Positions 30,430-42,347 of a stretch of DNA of 64,000 nt are shown here, piece after piece (positions within the stretch are counted from its first letter, which is position 1; each line of letters begins with the position of its first letter). The position numbers and the translations under genes were made by a program. Below the pieces are notes generated by a model. The model saw only the letters and a list, made by a program, of their open reading frames with translations, searched no databases and was not told the origin of the DNA. The DNA comes from Dermacentor variabilis (Eukaryota; Arthropoda; Arachnida; Ixodida; Ixodidae), in contig NC_134570.1 of the NCBI RefSeq assembly GCF_050947875.1, positions 241,234,584 through 241,298,583 of the forward strand, in the 5' to 3' direction.

Positions 30430-32960
30430 TATAAGCGCGACTGAACGAGGACGTAGCAAGAAACAGATACACAGAAGCAGCGCTTCACTTTCAACTATAG
30501 ATCTTATTTTCGCATCCATCGATGTAATATACACCGTACGAGCGGAAACAAACCTGACAGAAAAATAACATTGAGTGGTGCTTATCGATAAACCGTACCT
30601 GTGTGCAAGGCATGGTGAAAACATACACTGTAACGGTTACAAAGATACACAGAGGAACCGTATCTCCTTTTCAGATAGCGACACTGAAGGCTTACTCACG
30701 CACTGTTCCTATAATTTTGCAATTTCGTAGGCTTCCAATATCTCCCTTGTCATCCTGGTTTGAGCCCTATACAGAATGGAAGTACTTTCAAACATCAGTT
30801 TGCAGGAACAATCTCGGCAATGAATACCCAAATGACCCGAGATTACCCGAGTGACGTTATATCGATGCTCTTTTGATCTCTCATTGACGCATCTACCGCT
30901 TTGGCCAACGTACGTTCTTCCGCACGAAAGTGGAATGGCATATAACTTTATGACTGCAGGTTACAAATTGTTTGCGATGCTGAGTAGAACATGCGTGTCT
31001 TTTGTTATTATCTGTATTAACCTGTTTGCATAGCTTATGTCGACGTACAGGGGCAGAGAAAATTACGTCCACCCCAGATTTTGCCGCTATTCTCCTGAGA
31101 TTATGTGAAATGCAATGAATGTATGGTACCACAGCAACTTTCTTTGCTCTAGCAGTGGCACTGCTTCCATTCGATACATTTTTACATTTCCTGCTTAAGC
31201 CCTCCGCGACAGATGTGAGCATACGCGTCGGGTAACCAGAATCTGCCAAGCGCTTGGCCTGATCTCTAAAACTGGCTTCCACTTTGTGGTCACATGACTT
31301 TGTCAAATAATTATTGAAGCATGATGTTGCTACTGCGCGTTGTACGAGCTTTGAATGAGCAGAATGGAATGATAGGACTGGCTTGTTGCCTCTCGGCTGA
31401 TAACTCTAGCAGGTCTTTTGTGGAGAAAAGTACAATCATAAGTCTAAAAACCTTACGAAATTGCCTATGGGGACTTCATGTGTCAAAGATAAAGGGGACA
31501 ACATTTCAGTGAAGAAGGTTACGGTTTTTGAAACCAGTGAGTCAAAATTTTCTTATTCGTTATTCAAAACGATTAAAAAATCGTCAACAAATGTGAACAC
31601 TTTCACGACATCGGTGTTATTATTCAGGCGTTCATCAAGAACCTGGTCACGGTTAGCTAGATATAAGTCACTTAAGCAGGAAGCAATTTATGACCCAATG
31701 CATATGCGATCTTTTTATTTGACAATTCCCTCCCATGTCGCCTAGGTCGAGTTAAAATAAAATCGAAGAAGTTCTAAAAATCTGTCGCAAGTCAAGGCAG
31801 AAGCGTTTTGAAACCAAACCGCTCCAAACTTGTCAATGCAGTCACTTATGCATTTCATCACGTCATTCTGCGGGAGAAAATAGTACAGGTCCTTTAAGTT
31901 TGCAGAAAAAACAACAAGGCTCCTGTCTTGCCAGTCTTTAAAAAAATTCACCGCTTGCTCAGACTTCGTTACCAAAAATGGGTCGTCGATTGGCAAGAGC
32001 TTTAAGTGCTTTTGTAAAAACGTGGCCACAAGTTTCTGCTAGGTTGCGTTCTCTGACACTATGACTCGGAGGGGGCCTTCCGGCTTGTGCGTTTTGGCTG
32101 AGAAAAACAATACAAGGTCCCTCCTTGTGCTTTTTTCGATAATCTAGTTTGAAGGTATTGCACAGCTTCTTTGCTTCATTTTGTACTTTCCCAAGTATTA
32201 TGTCGTTGTGCACCATGAAAGTTGACGAAATGGCCTCACGAGCATTTGAATTATACATCGTCCTGTTCATCATGACGAAACCACCCTCCTTACACACAGG
32301 GATAAGTGTGAGCGCATTGTCTTTTATGAACTTAACAGTCTTGTTAAAGGAGAACCTTTCGCTAAGGAGACGGGACCGCGTTAGCATATCCACTCCTTCT
32401 GGTACAAACCTTTCTGAATAGGCTTCAGGTACTCGTTTTGGCACTTGTACCGTTGCCAACAGATCGGGAGCAGACTTTTGTGGCTGAGTCGCGAACTTCG
32501 ACCCACATTTAAGTACTTCCTGTACCTTGTCCGGCAGCACCACGTCACCGACGATGTGCACCTGGCTCGTTGATGCTGAAGGCTTCTTCTGTAATCCCTG
32601 TCTCAGGCTTGGCAGAGTATGCTACCATAGGAATTCCGTCGTGCGGTCGATGATCCGGGAGAACTGTCGCCACGAGTTCCCACTTGTTGCAGGTTCCAGA
32701 AGTAGCCGCATGTTTTCTCTGTACATTCGCACTTGTCGCTGCCATTCCGAGCGCATCAGCATACTAACCATCGCAGACAATTTGCAACCTGGGGTGCTAT
32801 GCAGGATGCGCCGAGTTTGGCGAAACTCGGTATCTTCACGAGCTCTGGCGACACCCCAAGATGAAAGCACAAATGGTACCGAGACACAGTTTATCTTTCG
32901 ACAAGCCTCCAGTTTCATTGGTTTATCTAGATTCACTCTGGGTGGCTATCATTCCTTGGG
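30430..32960 (-). mobile_element. PLE, lineage A, nearly full coding span
   Basis: Minus strand, N to C: 32936-32560 (N-terminal region, SSWGVARAREDTEFRQTRR), 32561-31959 (VLKCGSKFATQPQKSAP; FNKTVKFIKDNALTLIPVCK), 32029-31742 (RT: VVFSANLKDLYYFLPQNDV), a decayed RT middle with no YxDD visible, 31306-30893 (linker YPTRMLTSVAEGLSR; VAVVPYIHCISHNLRR) and GIY-YIG in 30960-30640 (IPLSCGRTYVGQSGRCVNER; LGIHCRDCSCKLMF; TREILEAYEIAKL). The 3' UTR is nearly identical to 43180-43450 on the other strand. Multiple frameshifts and stops. Confidence 0.88.
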
Positions 32961-34103
32961 CGTTGCCTTCTGGGCGGTCGACAAACTGGGGCTCACGTGA
33001 TCATACCGTCAGTCCATGGTCGCGCCTTCTTTCACTTGTTTGTCGTTCCCCAGAGTGCATTACACGCACAAGCGAGTTATAAAACAAATGCATTTAATAC
33101 AATATTATTAGTTAGTTTGACGTGGTTTAAAAGCATTTTAAAGCTTACAAGATGTACACTGAATGTGTATTCGACTAATTTGTAATTTAGTACGCTTCGC
33201 ATTATACCACGAGGGAACGCTGTGGTGGCGTCATCTCATACATTCATCGGGCGAGCATGGCGGCTAAACATCGAAGAGGCCCAGTGTAAACAAACTCGTA
33301 CGAGCTTGCAGTGCGCGACGTAGTGATCAGGCTCGACAATGACCACTATTTCTTGGATAGTTCTGTTCTTCCGTGAGCAATCTTTCCGTGCACCCCGAAA
33401 GACTGCGAATAGCTTAGGCGATTTTACAGATCGCAACGCGTACCTACTGTTCACAGCACAATCCTGAACAAACAACTTATCCGGTGCTGCTTCTGTGAGT
33501 GCGCTGAGTTCCTCCACTCTGCGTGACTGCGAGCGTCACGAATATTGCATAGTGTGTGCAAAAGGAAGACAGCCGATATAGCTACGATGCGACAAGGAGG
33601 TGGTGCCGACGATGGATCTCGCAACCAACACAGTGACGGAGGCATCGACAAACTGCGGATAAGTATATTTCTACTGTTTCATATTTAGCATAATAATAGT
33701 GCACGGATTAAGTCACTTTCGTAGTAACGAACTAAATGTCCAGCAGTTTAAAAAAGGCATTGAGAGCATAAGAGTGTTTGTGCTTTTACGTGTACGTGGG
33801 CCCGCGAAAATATGGAAAAGATAAAGGTAACCTTCACTAACTTACAGTACAATTGTCGAGTTCGCTGTAGCACCTATTATGTCATTAGTGTCAACATACA
33901 AATTTTCAAAGGCCATTCATTTCACCATTATTTTTGTATGTTGGTTCTATCAATTAGCGCTTTTATTACATGAGCAGGTGGATTTGAAAGCAAAGCTTTG
34001 TTTGCCAACCTTCAGACTTCCATAATTGTGTGGCAAGGCACTGGCATGGTGTCGAATAGCTCACACTTCCTCGGTCCTGCACCAAAGAGGCCCAATGCTC
34101 TAT
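32961..34103. other. Intergenic DNA, one unassigned frame
   Basis: No recognised family. A minus frame at 33517-33236 (93 codons, including NSRYALRSVKSPKLFAVFRG) sits in a locally GC-richer patch and has protein-like composition, but I cannot assign it. AATAAA-like words and T-rich tracts elsewhere. Confidence 0.3.
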
Positions 34104-34227
34104 TTGAAGTTGGATTGCGCAACAATTCGACGGCACACAAAGAAGAGTAACACACACAGCAGAGCGTTCTGCTGTGTGTATTTCTCTTCTTTGTGTCCCG
34201 TCGAATTGTGGTGCAATTCAGCTTCAA
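34104..34227. repeat. 60-bp inverted repeat with 4-nt loop
   Basis: The left arm 34104-34163 (TTGAAGTTGG ... CAGCAGA) and right arm 34168-34227 are reverse complements over 60 positions with 7 mismatches; the loop is GCGT. Shared core AATTCGACGG and ACACAAAGAAGAG. Transcribed from either strand it would fold into a long hairpin. The arm sequence resembles a tick PLE-associated repeat from memory. Confidence 0.9.
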
Positions 34228-35484
34228 GCTTCTATACCGATAAAACGAGTCTTCAACCTCACCAATGATCTAGTTATTAAGCCACAATGGCGCACATCTT
34301 TGATATGTCCCAACACGAATTAACTCTCCAACAAATCACCACAAGCATAAAATTTTGCTGCACAGGTGTATGCACGTGCCATATTCTGTACCACTAAACT
34401 CGCAAGAATCAAAGGGGCAAGCATTAACCAGCCTTACTGCTGCCATTACCATCATCATCATGACACCAATAGAAAGACAGTGCTGCGTTTCAGTAAAGGG
34501 AGTGCCGGAGGGAAAGGCGTGATAGCGAGGCTTGAGGCTCACAATAAAAATAGCATTTACAAGACATGTTCAATGCCAAAATATGCTGCATATTGCTCAT
34601 CCTACTTCGGCATTGCGGCAAGCTTTTACACGTTTGTGTAATCATTGCTCTAAAGCTGTACAAAAGGTCTATTCGCTCTGCAATCTTTATTTTTATCATG
34701 GTGGGTGAAAGACCCACTTTTCATTGGCACCTGCACCACATTTCTCCCGATATGCAATTTTGCCTTGGTGGTTCACGACATCTTCACGCACACTGAGTTC
34801 TGCAGAGCATTGGATCTGCATTGTTCTACTGCTGAAGAATTAGAGCCCCATTATGAGACGAAAATATATGATTTGTCCATACAGAATAACGCTGAACCCC
34901 CCCCCCCCCCGAAAAAAAAGAAAATACACTGAACCACTGGCACATGCACCAACAGCGAACACAGCAAACACTCTGAAGTATTTTTTTCACACAAGCCAGC
35001 ACACTAAGATTCTCAATGCATTTTCATTTTGCCATAAATGCATAGGCACAACAGGCTTGGCGCGACATCCACATCTCGCACTGCAACGAATTGTGCAATG
35101 ACTTGCTGTTTCATAGTGCGGCCGATACATGACGCATGACCAAAATTCAGAATTATGCATACTAAATAATTTGTGCTACGTACTAAGTAATCTCATAAAA
35201 AACCCCCAAGTTCATTGTGAGATTAGCATTCACAGGGTAGTTCACACAATTTGTGATATCCATTTATCTATTTATACTTCATTAACCTCCTTCCCCAAAA
35301 AGTGAGCCATATGGAAGGCACCCTGATAGACAAGTAGAACAATCGGTAAAATGTCAGCAACCAGCGAAAAAGTCAGTATCATAGGCTGCCGCATGTGTGA
35401 CGTCGGTAACACAAAATTTAAGTCGGCTACACAGAAGTGACAAATTTGGCAATATGGTGCGTCTAGACATTGCTTCAATGCTAA
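34228..35484. other. Intergenic DNA with a C homopolymer
   Basis: No gene recognised. A run of 14 C at about 34897-34910 is followed by an A-rich stretch. A minus frame at 35478-35272 lies directly downstream of the HARBI1-like fragment, but I see no Harbinger motifs in it. Confidence 0.4.
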
Positions 35485-35989
35485 TCACAGTAACGCTGAC
35501 ATTGAAGGCACCTTAATTCCTACGTACGTTCCGTCGACATACCCGACTACGTTCGTAATGTTTCCGCGAAGTAAGAAGCGTTCTTTTATAAATGCCCGCT
35601 CATCCGCAGTCTTCGGGAAAGCCAGCCACAGCTTCAGCACTGCCGCATCAATAAGCGCATCAGACATCGCTGACACAGAGGCTCACAGTAGTTTGATGAC
35701 GTCCAATGTAACGCTCGGCGCCGACGCTTCCCTGAAAACTCCCAGTCCCGTAGAAACGGAGGGCGCAGAGGACTTGCTCTTCAACGGTGAGCGAATGAAG
35801 CCCGCCACGCTGTCTCCACAGACGAGGGTCTTCGCCTAGCTCGTCACACAGCCAGCACACTGATGTCTTCGACAGGCCGAAATGACGCTGACACTCCACG
35901 GCGGTAATGTACGCGAACGGGTCCAGACGGTCATACTGACGCTTGCTGCCGCTGGCTGCAATAACACAGGCTGCTGCTGCCGCCGCCAT
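35485..35989 (-). pseudogene. HARBI1-like (PIF/Harbinger) transposase N-terminal part
   Basis: Start ATG at 35989 (MAAAAAACVIAASGSKRQYD). It contains FGLSKTSVCWLCDELGED and VEEQVLCALRFYGTGSFQGS, then RYIGRHQTTVSLCV, the N-terminal helix-turn-helix region of PIF/Harbinger transposases and of the domesticated nuclease HARBI1. A one-base frameshift near 35665 moves the reading into 35676-35485: MSDALIDAAVLKLWLAFPKT, ending in NVVGYVDGTYVGI, with the first catalytic Asp (usually GCIDGTH). The rest of the DDE domain is missing after 35485. It could be a transposon remnant or a decayed host gene. Confidence 0.75.
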
Positions 35990-36066
35990 GTTCCCGAGTT
36001 GAACTCGGAGGGGGTTTCGCGATGTACGAGTTTAGCACGAGTTCGCCTGTCAATCAAAGCCAGAGG

Positions 36067-36738
36067 TCACGCCCCGCGCGAGGCACGTAACTCTTGTGCG
36101 CGCACCCACCACGGTTGGGCCAAGCCCAACTTATCTTTCGGCAACAGCGACGCGGTGCCGAGCTGAGAGGCAGCAACAATATTCACCACCGACACAAAAC
36201 ACGCACAACACACTGTCATCGGTGATGTACTGCGCACTACTATCAAAAACAAAGCGTTGACTGTCGCTGGCTCATGCATATATCTTCTCGGGCTGAGAGG
36301 GCCCCACAGCACGGTTTCATTGCCTGCATTGTGGCGACGTAGCGCACAGTAACCAATTATCGGCACGTCACTGTAGCTGCTTGCAAGGCGTCGATGTGCC
36401 GAGGGTGACGACGATGCTGAGGAGTGCGTGTCGCAGCAGACGTTTGAGATGGCTACTCTGTCATCGGTGATGTATCGGAGCCACAACGTCGTAAACACGA
36501 TCAGCGTCCGAGAATCGCTCGCTCTTCTAGACCCAGTGCAATGGCATTTCTTCATCACAAGCACTGCGCACTCAACAGTTCCAACACCTTCCTCAATTCG
36601 AAGTCTCATTTCATAACCGCACACAAGAGCCCTCACCCGCCAAAATGCGATTGCTGCGGTGTCGTTACGATATCCTTCTGCGATCGCTGCTGGCTGCAGC
36701 ATAAGTAATCCGCAAGCACCTTGGTGCGCACAAAACAC
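36067..36738 (-). other. Unassigned 223-codon open frame
   Basis: The longest frame just upstream of the HARBI1-like piece on the same strand. No domain recognised; composition is Ala/Ser/Arg/Val-rich as expected from GC-rich DNA. Two parts share TGTCATCGGTGATGTA on the plus strand (about 36213 and 36457), so the region holds an internal direct repeat. It may be the remnant of a repeat rather than a gene; a second Harbinger protein (Myb/SANT) is conceivable but not shown. Confidence 0.2.
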
Positions 36739-36884
36739 TCAACTACTGCGTACATGCGCTCAGAGGCACTTTCACTGGGCAAGCGATGACAAGCGATGAA
36801 TTGTGTCGATGGGAAGCACGCACTTCTTTGCAATGCATCGCCGAGGCCTCGCGCACAAAGATAAACTGGTACATTTTCACCAAC

Positions 36885-37252
36885 GCCTCCTTTACTAGAT
36901 GCCAGCCGCGTTGCTCGCTTTCCCATTGCGGCGGCGGTTCCCTTAGTTGAAGTTAGTTCAGCATAAATTCCGTGAGGTGGCGCTCGTTGCCTTTTCAACT
37001 TCCGGCGGATGTGGCAGCGGCGGCTGAATGCTCCGCCGGCGCTTTATATGCGCGGGCGTCTGTTAGCGAGCGTTATCGCGGGCCTCCGAGATGGAAACAG
37101 ACGCCATGGTAATCTCAGAGGCCGCAGCACGTGATCTAGGTTGCAGACGTCCGCCACAAGTGGCGCTCGTTGCCTTTTCGCGGAGGAGAGAAAAGGGAGA
37201 GGGCCAGGAACAGAGTTTACGGACAACGCGGCTGGCATCTAGTAAAGGAGGC
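36885..37252. repeat. Composite inverted and direct repeats, GC-rich
   Basis: CAACGCGGCTGGCATCTAGT and the next nine bases (29 bp in all) at 37224-37252 are perfectly inverted at 36885-36913. A separate 20-bp direct repeat, GTGGCGCTCGTTGCCTTTTC, occurs at 36977 and 37160. A TATA-like CTTTATATGCGCGG lies at about 37041. The region is CpG-rich. It may be fragments of one dispersed repeat inserted in both orientations, or an old promoter region. Confidence 0.55.
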
Positions 37253-38128
37253 ATTGTTTTCACTAAACTGCGTCACTACGGGCACTACGGACCACCATTT
37301 TGCATCGACAGCCGTTGCTCCCGCATTTATGACTAGTATGTCGTGTTTAGTTGGTAAAGTGGAGGCCTTAAGGCGCCTGCGATGAACAGCCGTACCATGG
37401 CGCTGCGTTTCTATTCCCCTAATAGAGAAAGAGCGGTGATAACTGACATTGTTGAGAATAGCACTGTAGCGCCCCTAGGCGACTTCTCACCGTATGAACA
37501 GCCTCGTGCGTGCGACCCGCTTCAATGTATCCGCTTCTAAGCTTTCGCCTCACTGTCGCCACTCGCGGCAAGAAGTGCAAACTTTAATAATTTGCTCGAT
37601 CTCCGTTTGTCATCACAAATTTCTAGCATTCAAAACGAAAAACAGACACTTAAAGAAATAAAAATGTTCGTTATTTTATTTGTTGTATTTTAACGTATTC
37701 GTTTGAGCGAAAGCGTAGGTGCAAGAATGCGCCGCATGTACCCTGTTCGCATTCGATCGAGGATAGAAAGATAGTCGCCGAAAGAGGAGGCACGCCCTTG
37801 ACGCGCCCGGGAAAGGCGTGGCAAGCGGCTCACGGCAAGTGTGCAGACAGGCAGCGGCACAGTCACAGTATTGCTAAGTTGCGATAATCCGCTGATAACA
37901 ATACACGGCGCTGGCGCGCTTCGTCGTGCAGCCTTCTGCGCTTGAAACGTGGAAGCAGCGTGCCGCGCAGGGTGCGCTCATGTTGTCATACGCGGCTTTT
38001 TGTCTACATAATTTCTTGCCTGTAGCTATTGCGCGCTCCGCGCTATCTCCGTTCACTGACTGCGGTCAAGCAAACTCGGGTGAACGAGAAAATCGGCGCA
38101 TCCTGCATAGCACCCCTGCACTCGTAAC
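37253..38128. other. Intergenic DNA, nothing recognised
   Basis: No repeat end or domain seen. It ends where the (ATT)n tract begins. Confidence 0.4.
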
Positions 38129-38216
38129 TTTATTATTATTATTATTATTACTATTATTATTATTACTATTATTATTATTACTATTATTACTATTATTACT
38201 ATTATTACTATTATAT
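38129..38216 (+). repeat. (ATT/ACT)n microsatellite at LINE 5' side
   Basis: About 88 bases of ATT units with regularly interspersed ACT. It directly precedes the first LINE base and has the same composition as the tract on the other side of that LINE (42738-42881). Confidence 0.9.
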
Positions 38217-38457
38217 TCAGTCGGTGGCGAAGCTGTCACCGAATACTCATCGCCACGTTTGTCTTGGCAGGTGGGCCATTAATTTTAAGAGCATAGTTGT
38301 TTGCCAGTGCTGCCGACTGCTGTCTAGTTATGTTGAACCTTGTGCTGATGCTATAAGTATGTTGTGCTTTATTGTGTTGAACATTGTGCTGATGTGATAG
38401 GTATTTAGCGAACAGTATATTCAGCCTTGTCAATTTTTTTTTTGTGTGTGTGTGACC

Positions 38458-39489
38458 ATGCCTGACCGAACCAAATGTCAATCGTGCTCGGAGAAGCTGC
38501 CAGGTGATAGCAGATTCCTAACATGCTTAGATTGCAAACTGGGCTATCACCTTGGCAAAAACTGTTCGGGTGTGGCTGAAAATACGTTTGCGTCAATGGG
38601 CGTGGCAAAAAGAGAGGCCTGGAAATGTAAGCAATGCAGAACACCTGCAAGCGATAACAGCTTATTGACAGCCGCTAATTTTCCAGTAACTGCAGTGACT
38701 GATGATCCTGGCTCATTCGGAAAAGAATTAAATGCTTTCAGAGAAGAACTAAAGGGTATTAAGGACATGATGATTGTTCTTTTGCCTCTCCGAGAAAAGC
38801 TCGACGAGCTCCTAGCTCTCAAACCAAAAATAGATGAAGTGCTATCAGTGAAAGAGACTGTAGTTGAGCTGCAAAATTCTGTACAGTTTCTGTCTTCGGC
38901 CTATGACACTGTTGCGATACAGACAAAGTCTGATTCGGCCTTGAAAAGCCTTGAAACTCAAGTTCTGTCGCTGACGGAAACGGTGAATACCCAATCCACT
39001 GAGATGGTTCAGTTGCGGGCTGATATTTATGGCTGTGAGCAGTATAACAGACTATCGAACCTTGAGCTACACGGGCTTCCGTTTTCATCGGGAGAAAACT
39101 TGCGCACTGCTATCGCGGATCTCGCACAGAAGCTAGAAATATTAGATTTTGAACCCCGCGATATAGTTGCGATCTACCGTTTACCTGCCAGAAAAGATAA
39201 AACGCCTATCGTGCTCATTAGATTCTCGTCCCCATTTTTGCGGGACACTTGGCTTGCTGCTCGTGGCAAACTTCGTGTTTTGGCACAGACAAAAAATGTA
39301 CCTGCTCTGTATCTCAATGAAAACCTCACCCAAGCTACTAAGGAACTTTTTTGGAAAGCTCGGTCTAAAGGCAAAGAAAACGGCTATAAGTTTGTCTGGG
39401 TAAGAAATGCAAAGATCTTTGCACGAAAGGAAGACGGAGGCACTGTCATCAGGATTGCCTCGGTCACAGATATCGATAAGATGCTATAA
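38458..39489 (+). CDS. LINE ORF1 protein: PHD finger, coiled coil, RNA-binding
   Basis: 343 residues, uninterrupted. ATG at 38458 is chosen because the upstream in-frame sequence is only a TG repeat. Residues about 6-58 form a PHD-type zinc finger (CQSCSEKLPGD, CLDCKLGYHLGKNC, WKCKQC). About 85-200 is a heptad-like coiled coil (LPLREKLDELLALKPKIDEV, SLTETVNTQSTEMVQL) for trimerisation. About 200-340 resembles the L1 ORF1p RRM and C-terminal domain (NRLSNLELHGLP, PIVLIRFSSPFLRDTWL). ORF1p binds element RNA as a chaperone. The stop is 4 nt before ORF2. Confidence 0.9.
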   Translation: MPDRTKCQSCSEKLPGDSRFLTCLDCKLGYHLGKNCSGVAENTFASMGVAKREAWKCKQCRTPASDNSLLTAANFPVTAVTDDPGSFGKELNAFREELKGIKDMMIVLLPLREKLDELLALKPKIDEVLSVKETVVELQNSVQFLSSAYDTVAIQTKSDSALKSLETQVLSLTETVNTQSTEMVQLRADIYGCEQYNRLSNLELHGLPFSSGENLRTAIADLAQKLEILDFEPRDIVAIYRLPARKDKTPIVLIRFSSPFLRDTWLAARGKLRVLAQTKNVPALYLNENLTQATKELFWKARSKGKENGYKFVWVRNAKIFARKEDGGTVIRIASVTDIDKML

Positions 39490-39493
39490 GCTC

Positions 39494-42347
39494 ATGGCGA
39501 TAAACTACATTTCTCTCCCGGACTTCGCTTCATTGGGATCTATTTTCGAAAATTGTGGCAAGCTCTCTTTTTCAGTCGTTCACATAAATATAAGAAGCAT
39601 AAGAAAATACTGGGATCAGTTTCTTGTCGGTGTTGCTGACGTCATGCCCTTAGTGGATGCATTTGTACTCTCGGAGATAAATGTTCAAGATAATATGTTG
39701 TCGCAGTTTCATCTACCGAATTACCAAGAATACTTTTTTACGAGAACGGCCAGGAGAGGTGGTGGTATTGCAGTATTCATTAAGTCTAAATGGGTAACTA
39801 CAACTACGACGTTTACTTTTACGGGGGCGGAATGCCTCGCCTTCCGCTTGGAAAATTCTAATGTGGCTTTGTTGTTAGCTGCGATTTATCGTCCCCCTCC
39901 GAACATGTGCAAACATTTTTGAATGAACTAAAGCAAAATCTCGGTTGTCTACCTCCTAATTCGAACGTTTGTCTCGTTGGAGACATTAACATAGACATTT
40001 TAAACTCGGAGAAAGCCATGGTTACCAATTACTTGAACATCCTAGCTGACTATGGCATTGAGTCGGCTGTTAACGAGGCTACACGAGAGGAGCTTCTTTT
40101 GTCTCGTGTTGTGACTTCCTGTATTGACCACGTGATGGTCCGTTCAATAGATTTTTCAAATATCAGTTCCGTCCGCGTGACGAAAAAGCTGGCAGACCAC
40201 TATTTTATAGGATGCCAGCTTTCATTCCCCAGTTCCCAGCAATTCCAAAGTAAAGAATCCCAATATATTGAAATATTTGATCGCTCTAATTTCGACCGAC
40301 TAGTTTCCCACTATGACTGGAACGCAATGCTAACAAATAGCTGTCCGAACAGTGTATATAATAATTTTATAACGGTGATTTCCGATTTAAAGAAGGCATG
40401 TAGAAAAACAGTCTTGGTTCGAAAACGAAGACCACACCTATACTGGCTGAGCAATCGCATAATAACAGCTACTGAAGAAAAGGAAAACTTGTGGAAGCGG
40501 TGTCGACAGCACCCTGATGACGCAACACTAAAATGTCTCTATCGAGCAGCCCGGAACAAAGTTACAGCACTGATACGCTGTTCTAAGAGGAACTACTATC
40601 GTAATAAATTTTTTTCCTCGCGTCATAAACCCGCTGAAATGTGGTCCGTGGTAAATGAGCTTAGAGGCTCTTATCCAGGTACGTATTTGCATCCGATAAC
40701 AAAAAAATTTGGATCTATCAATCAAAATCTGGCGGACAGCTTCAATGATTTCTTTTCTTCGATTTGCGCTGATAATGATGGACCCAATGATCCTGTTGGT
40801 CTCAATGGGGGTCTTAGTTCATTACTAGATTCGGCATTTCTTCCACCAATAAATAAAGAAGACTTGTATCGATTTTTGCATCGATCTAGAAAAAGCCGTG
40901 CTGTGGGACTTGATGGCATAACAGCAGAAGACATATGTCGCAACATCGGAGTTCTGGCTGATCCGCTTCTTTTTATCTTTAATAGAATCCTTGATACTTG
41001 CATAATACCAGATGCACTAAAGAGAGCACGTGTGATACCGATATTCAAAGGCGGAGATGCCTCGAAGCTAGAGAACTATCGCCCCATCTCTGTTCTTCCC
41101 TTCTTAGCGCAACTGTTGGAAAGACACGTGCTTGAAGCGATTGAGGGGTTCGTTTTAAAACATACCATCTTATCACCCTCCCAGTATGGCTTCATTTCTG
41201 GTAGAAGCACGCATGCGCTTTTCGAAGAACTGTCGGATCTTCTATATCAAACATTTGAACTTAACCAGGTAGCCTGTGGCCTTTTTTAGATATATCAAAG
41301 GCTTTCGATTCGGTAAGCCACAGCATTCTATGTGCTAAACTACATAATTACGGTTTTCGGGGGCATTTTCATACATTTATACAAAAGTACCTGTTAAAGC
41401 GGTCCCAGATCGTATGTATTGGCGACCAAAAGAGTTCTTTGCGGTTTCTTAACGCAGGGGTTCCGCAGGGTTCCGTTTTGTCTCCGCTTCTTTTTAATTT
41501 GTACGTTTGTGACTTGGCACAGGTAACAACTTCATGTACTATTTTCCAGTATGCAGATGATACGTTGCTTGTATCTAAACACATGCAGTACGAAGCAGCT
41601 GTCGCTTTACTTCAAAGCGACATAAAAAATGTGATGAACTGGTTTAAAAAAAACCGTATAAAAGTCAGTGCTAAGAAAACTCGATTAGTATGTTTTAGAA
41701 ATCCGTTAAAGGCTCTTGTAACAAATCAACATGTTTTCCTTCACGGTTCTGATTGCTTAGACTGTGTTTGTGCCCCAATACAATATGCGGACAGTGTCAA
41801 GTACCTTGGAGTATACTTTGAGGCTCACTTATGGAATATTCAAATGGCTCGAATATGTGCGCGATTACGTAATGTTGCGTGTGTCCTTTACCGTATAAGG
41901 AGTTATGCACCTACCAAGATTAAAAAAGTGATAGTGCATGCTTTAGGCTACTCACATATAAGGTACGGCATTCCCTGTTTTTTTAATTGCAGCGGATTTT
42001 GGAAACGTAAAATTGACAACCTATTAAAAAGCATACTAAAAAGTGTTGCGTACAACCAAACCACAGATAACTTATTTCGAGATTTAGAAATGCCCGATTT
42101 CGAGTCTCTGTTTCGTTCAACAATTGTGATGCGTTATTTCTGGTGCAATGATTTCCGAGAACCTGTCCATAAAAGTGTTGCTTTGCGTAGTCATCCCAGA
42201 TATGTAGTTCCTCGGACAAGAACTCGTTATGGAAAAGGACAAAGAAGGTACTACATCCCCCACCTGTTTAATAACCTTCCCAGTGCTGTACTGAATCAGA
42301 CAACTTTGTCGGGATTAAAAAAGGCCCTCAAGGCAATGATAGAATAG
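39494..42347 (+). pseudogene. LINE ORF2 protein: APE endonuclease and RT (two -1 gaps)
   Basis: The span would be 951 residues if two missing bases were present (2,854 nt plus 2). Endonuclease: [147 protein letters not shown] (YADD at 41550-41561), SVKYLGVYFEAH. Frame breaks: in the C5 run at about 39893-39897 and the T6 run at about 41282-41287. All catalytic residues are kept. Endonuclease motifs deviate slightly (SEIN for the usual ETW, ADHY for SDH). Confidence 0.9.

Noticed and set aside
35272..35478. Continuation of the HARBI1-like protein
   Set aside because: The frame lacks the expected second Asp and Glu blocks of the Harbinger DDE domain.
37926..38282. 118-codon frame with a long leucine run
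   Set aside because: The leucines are the (ATT/ACT)n microsatellite read in one frame; no protein features outside it.
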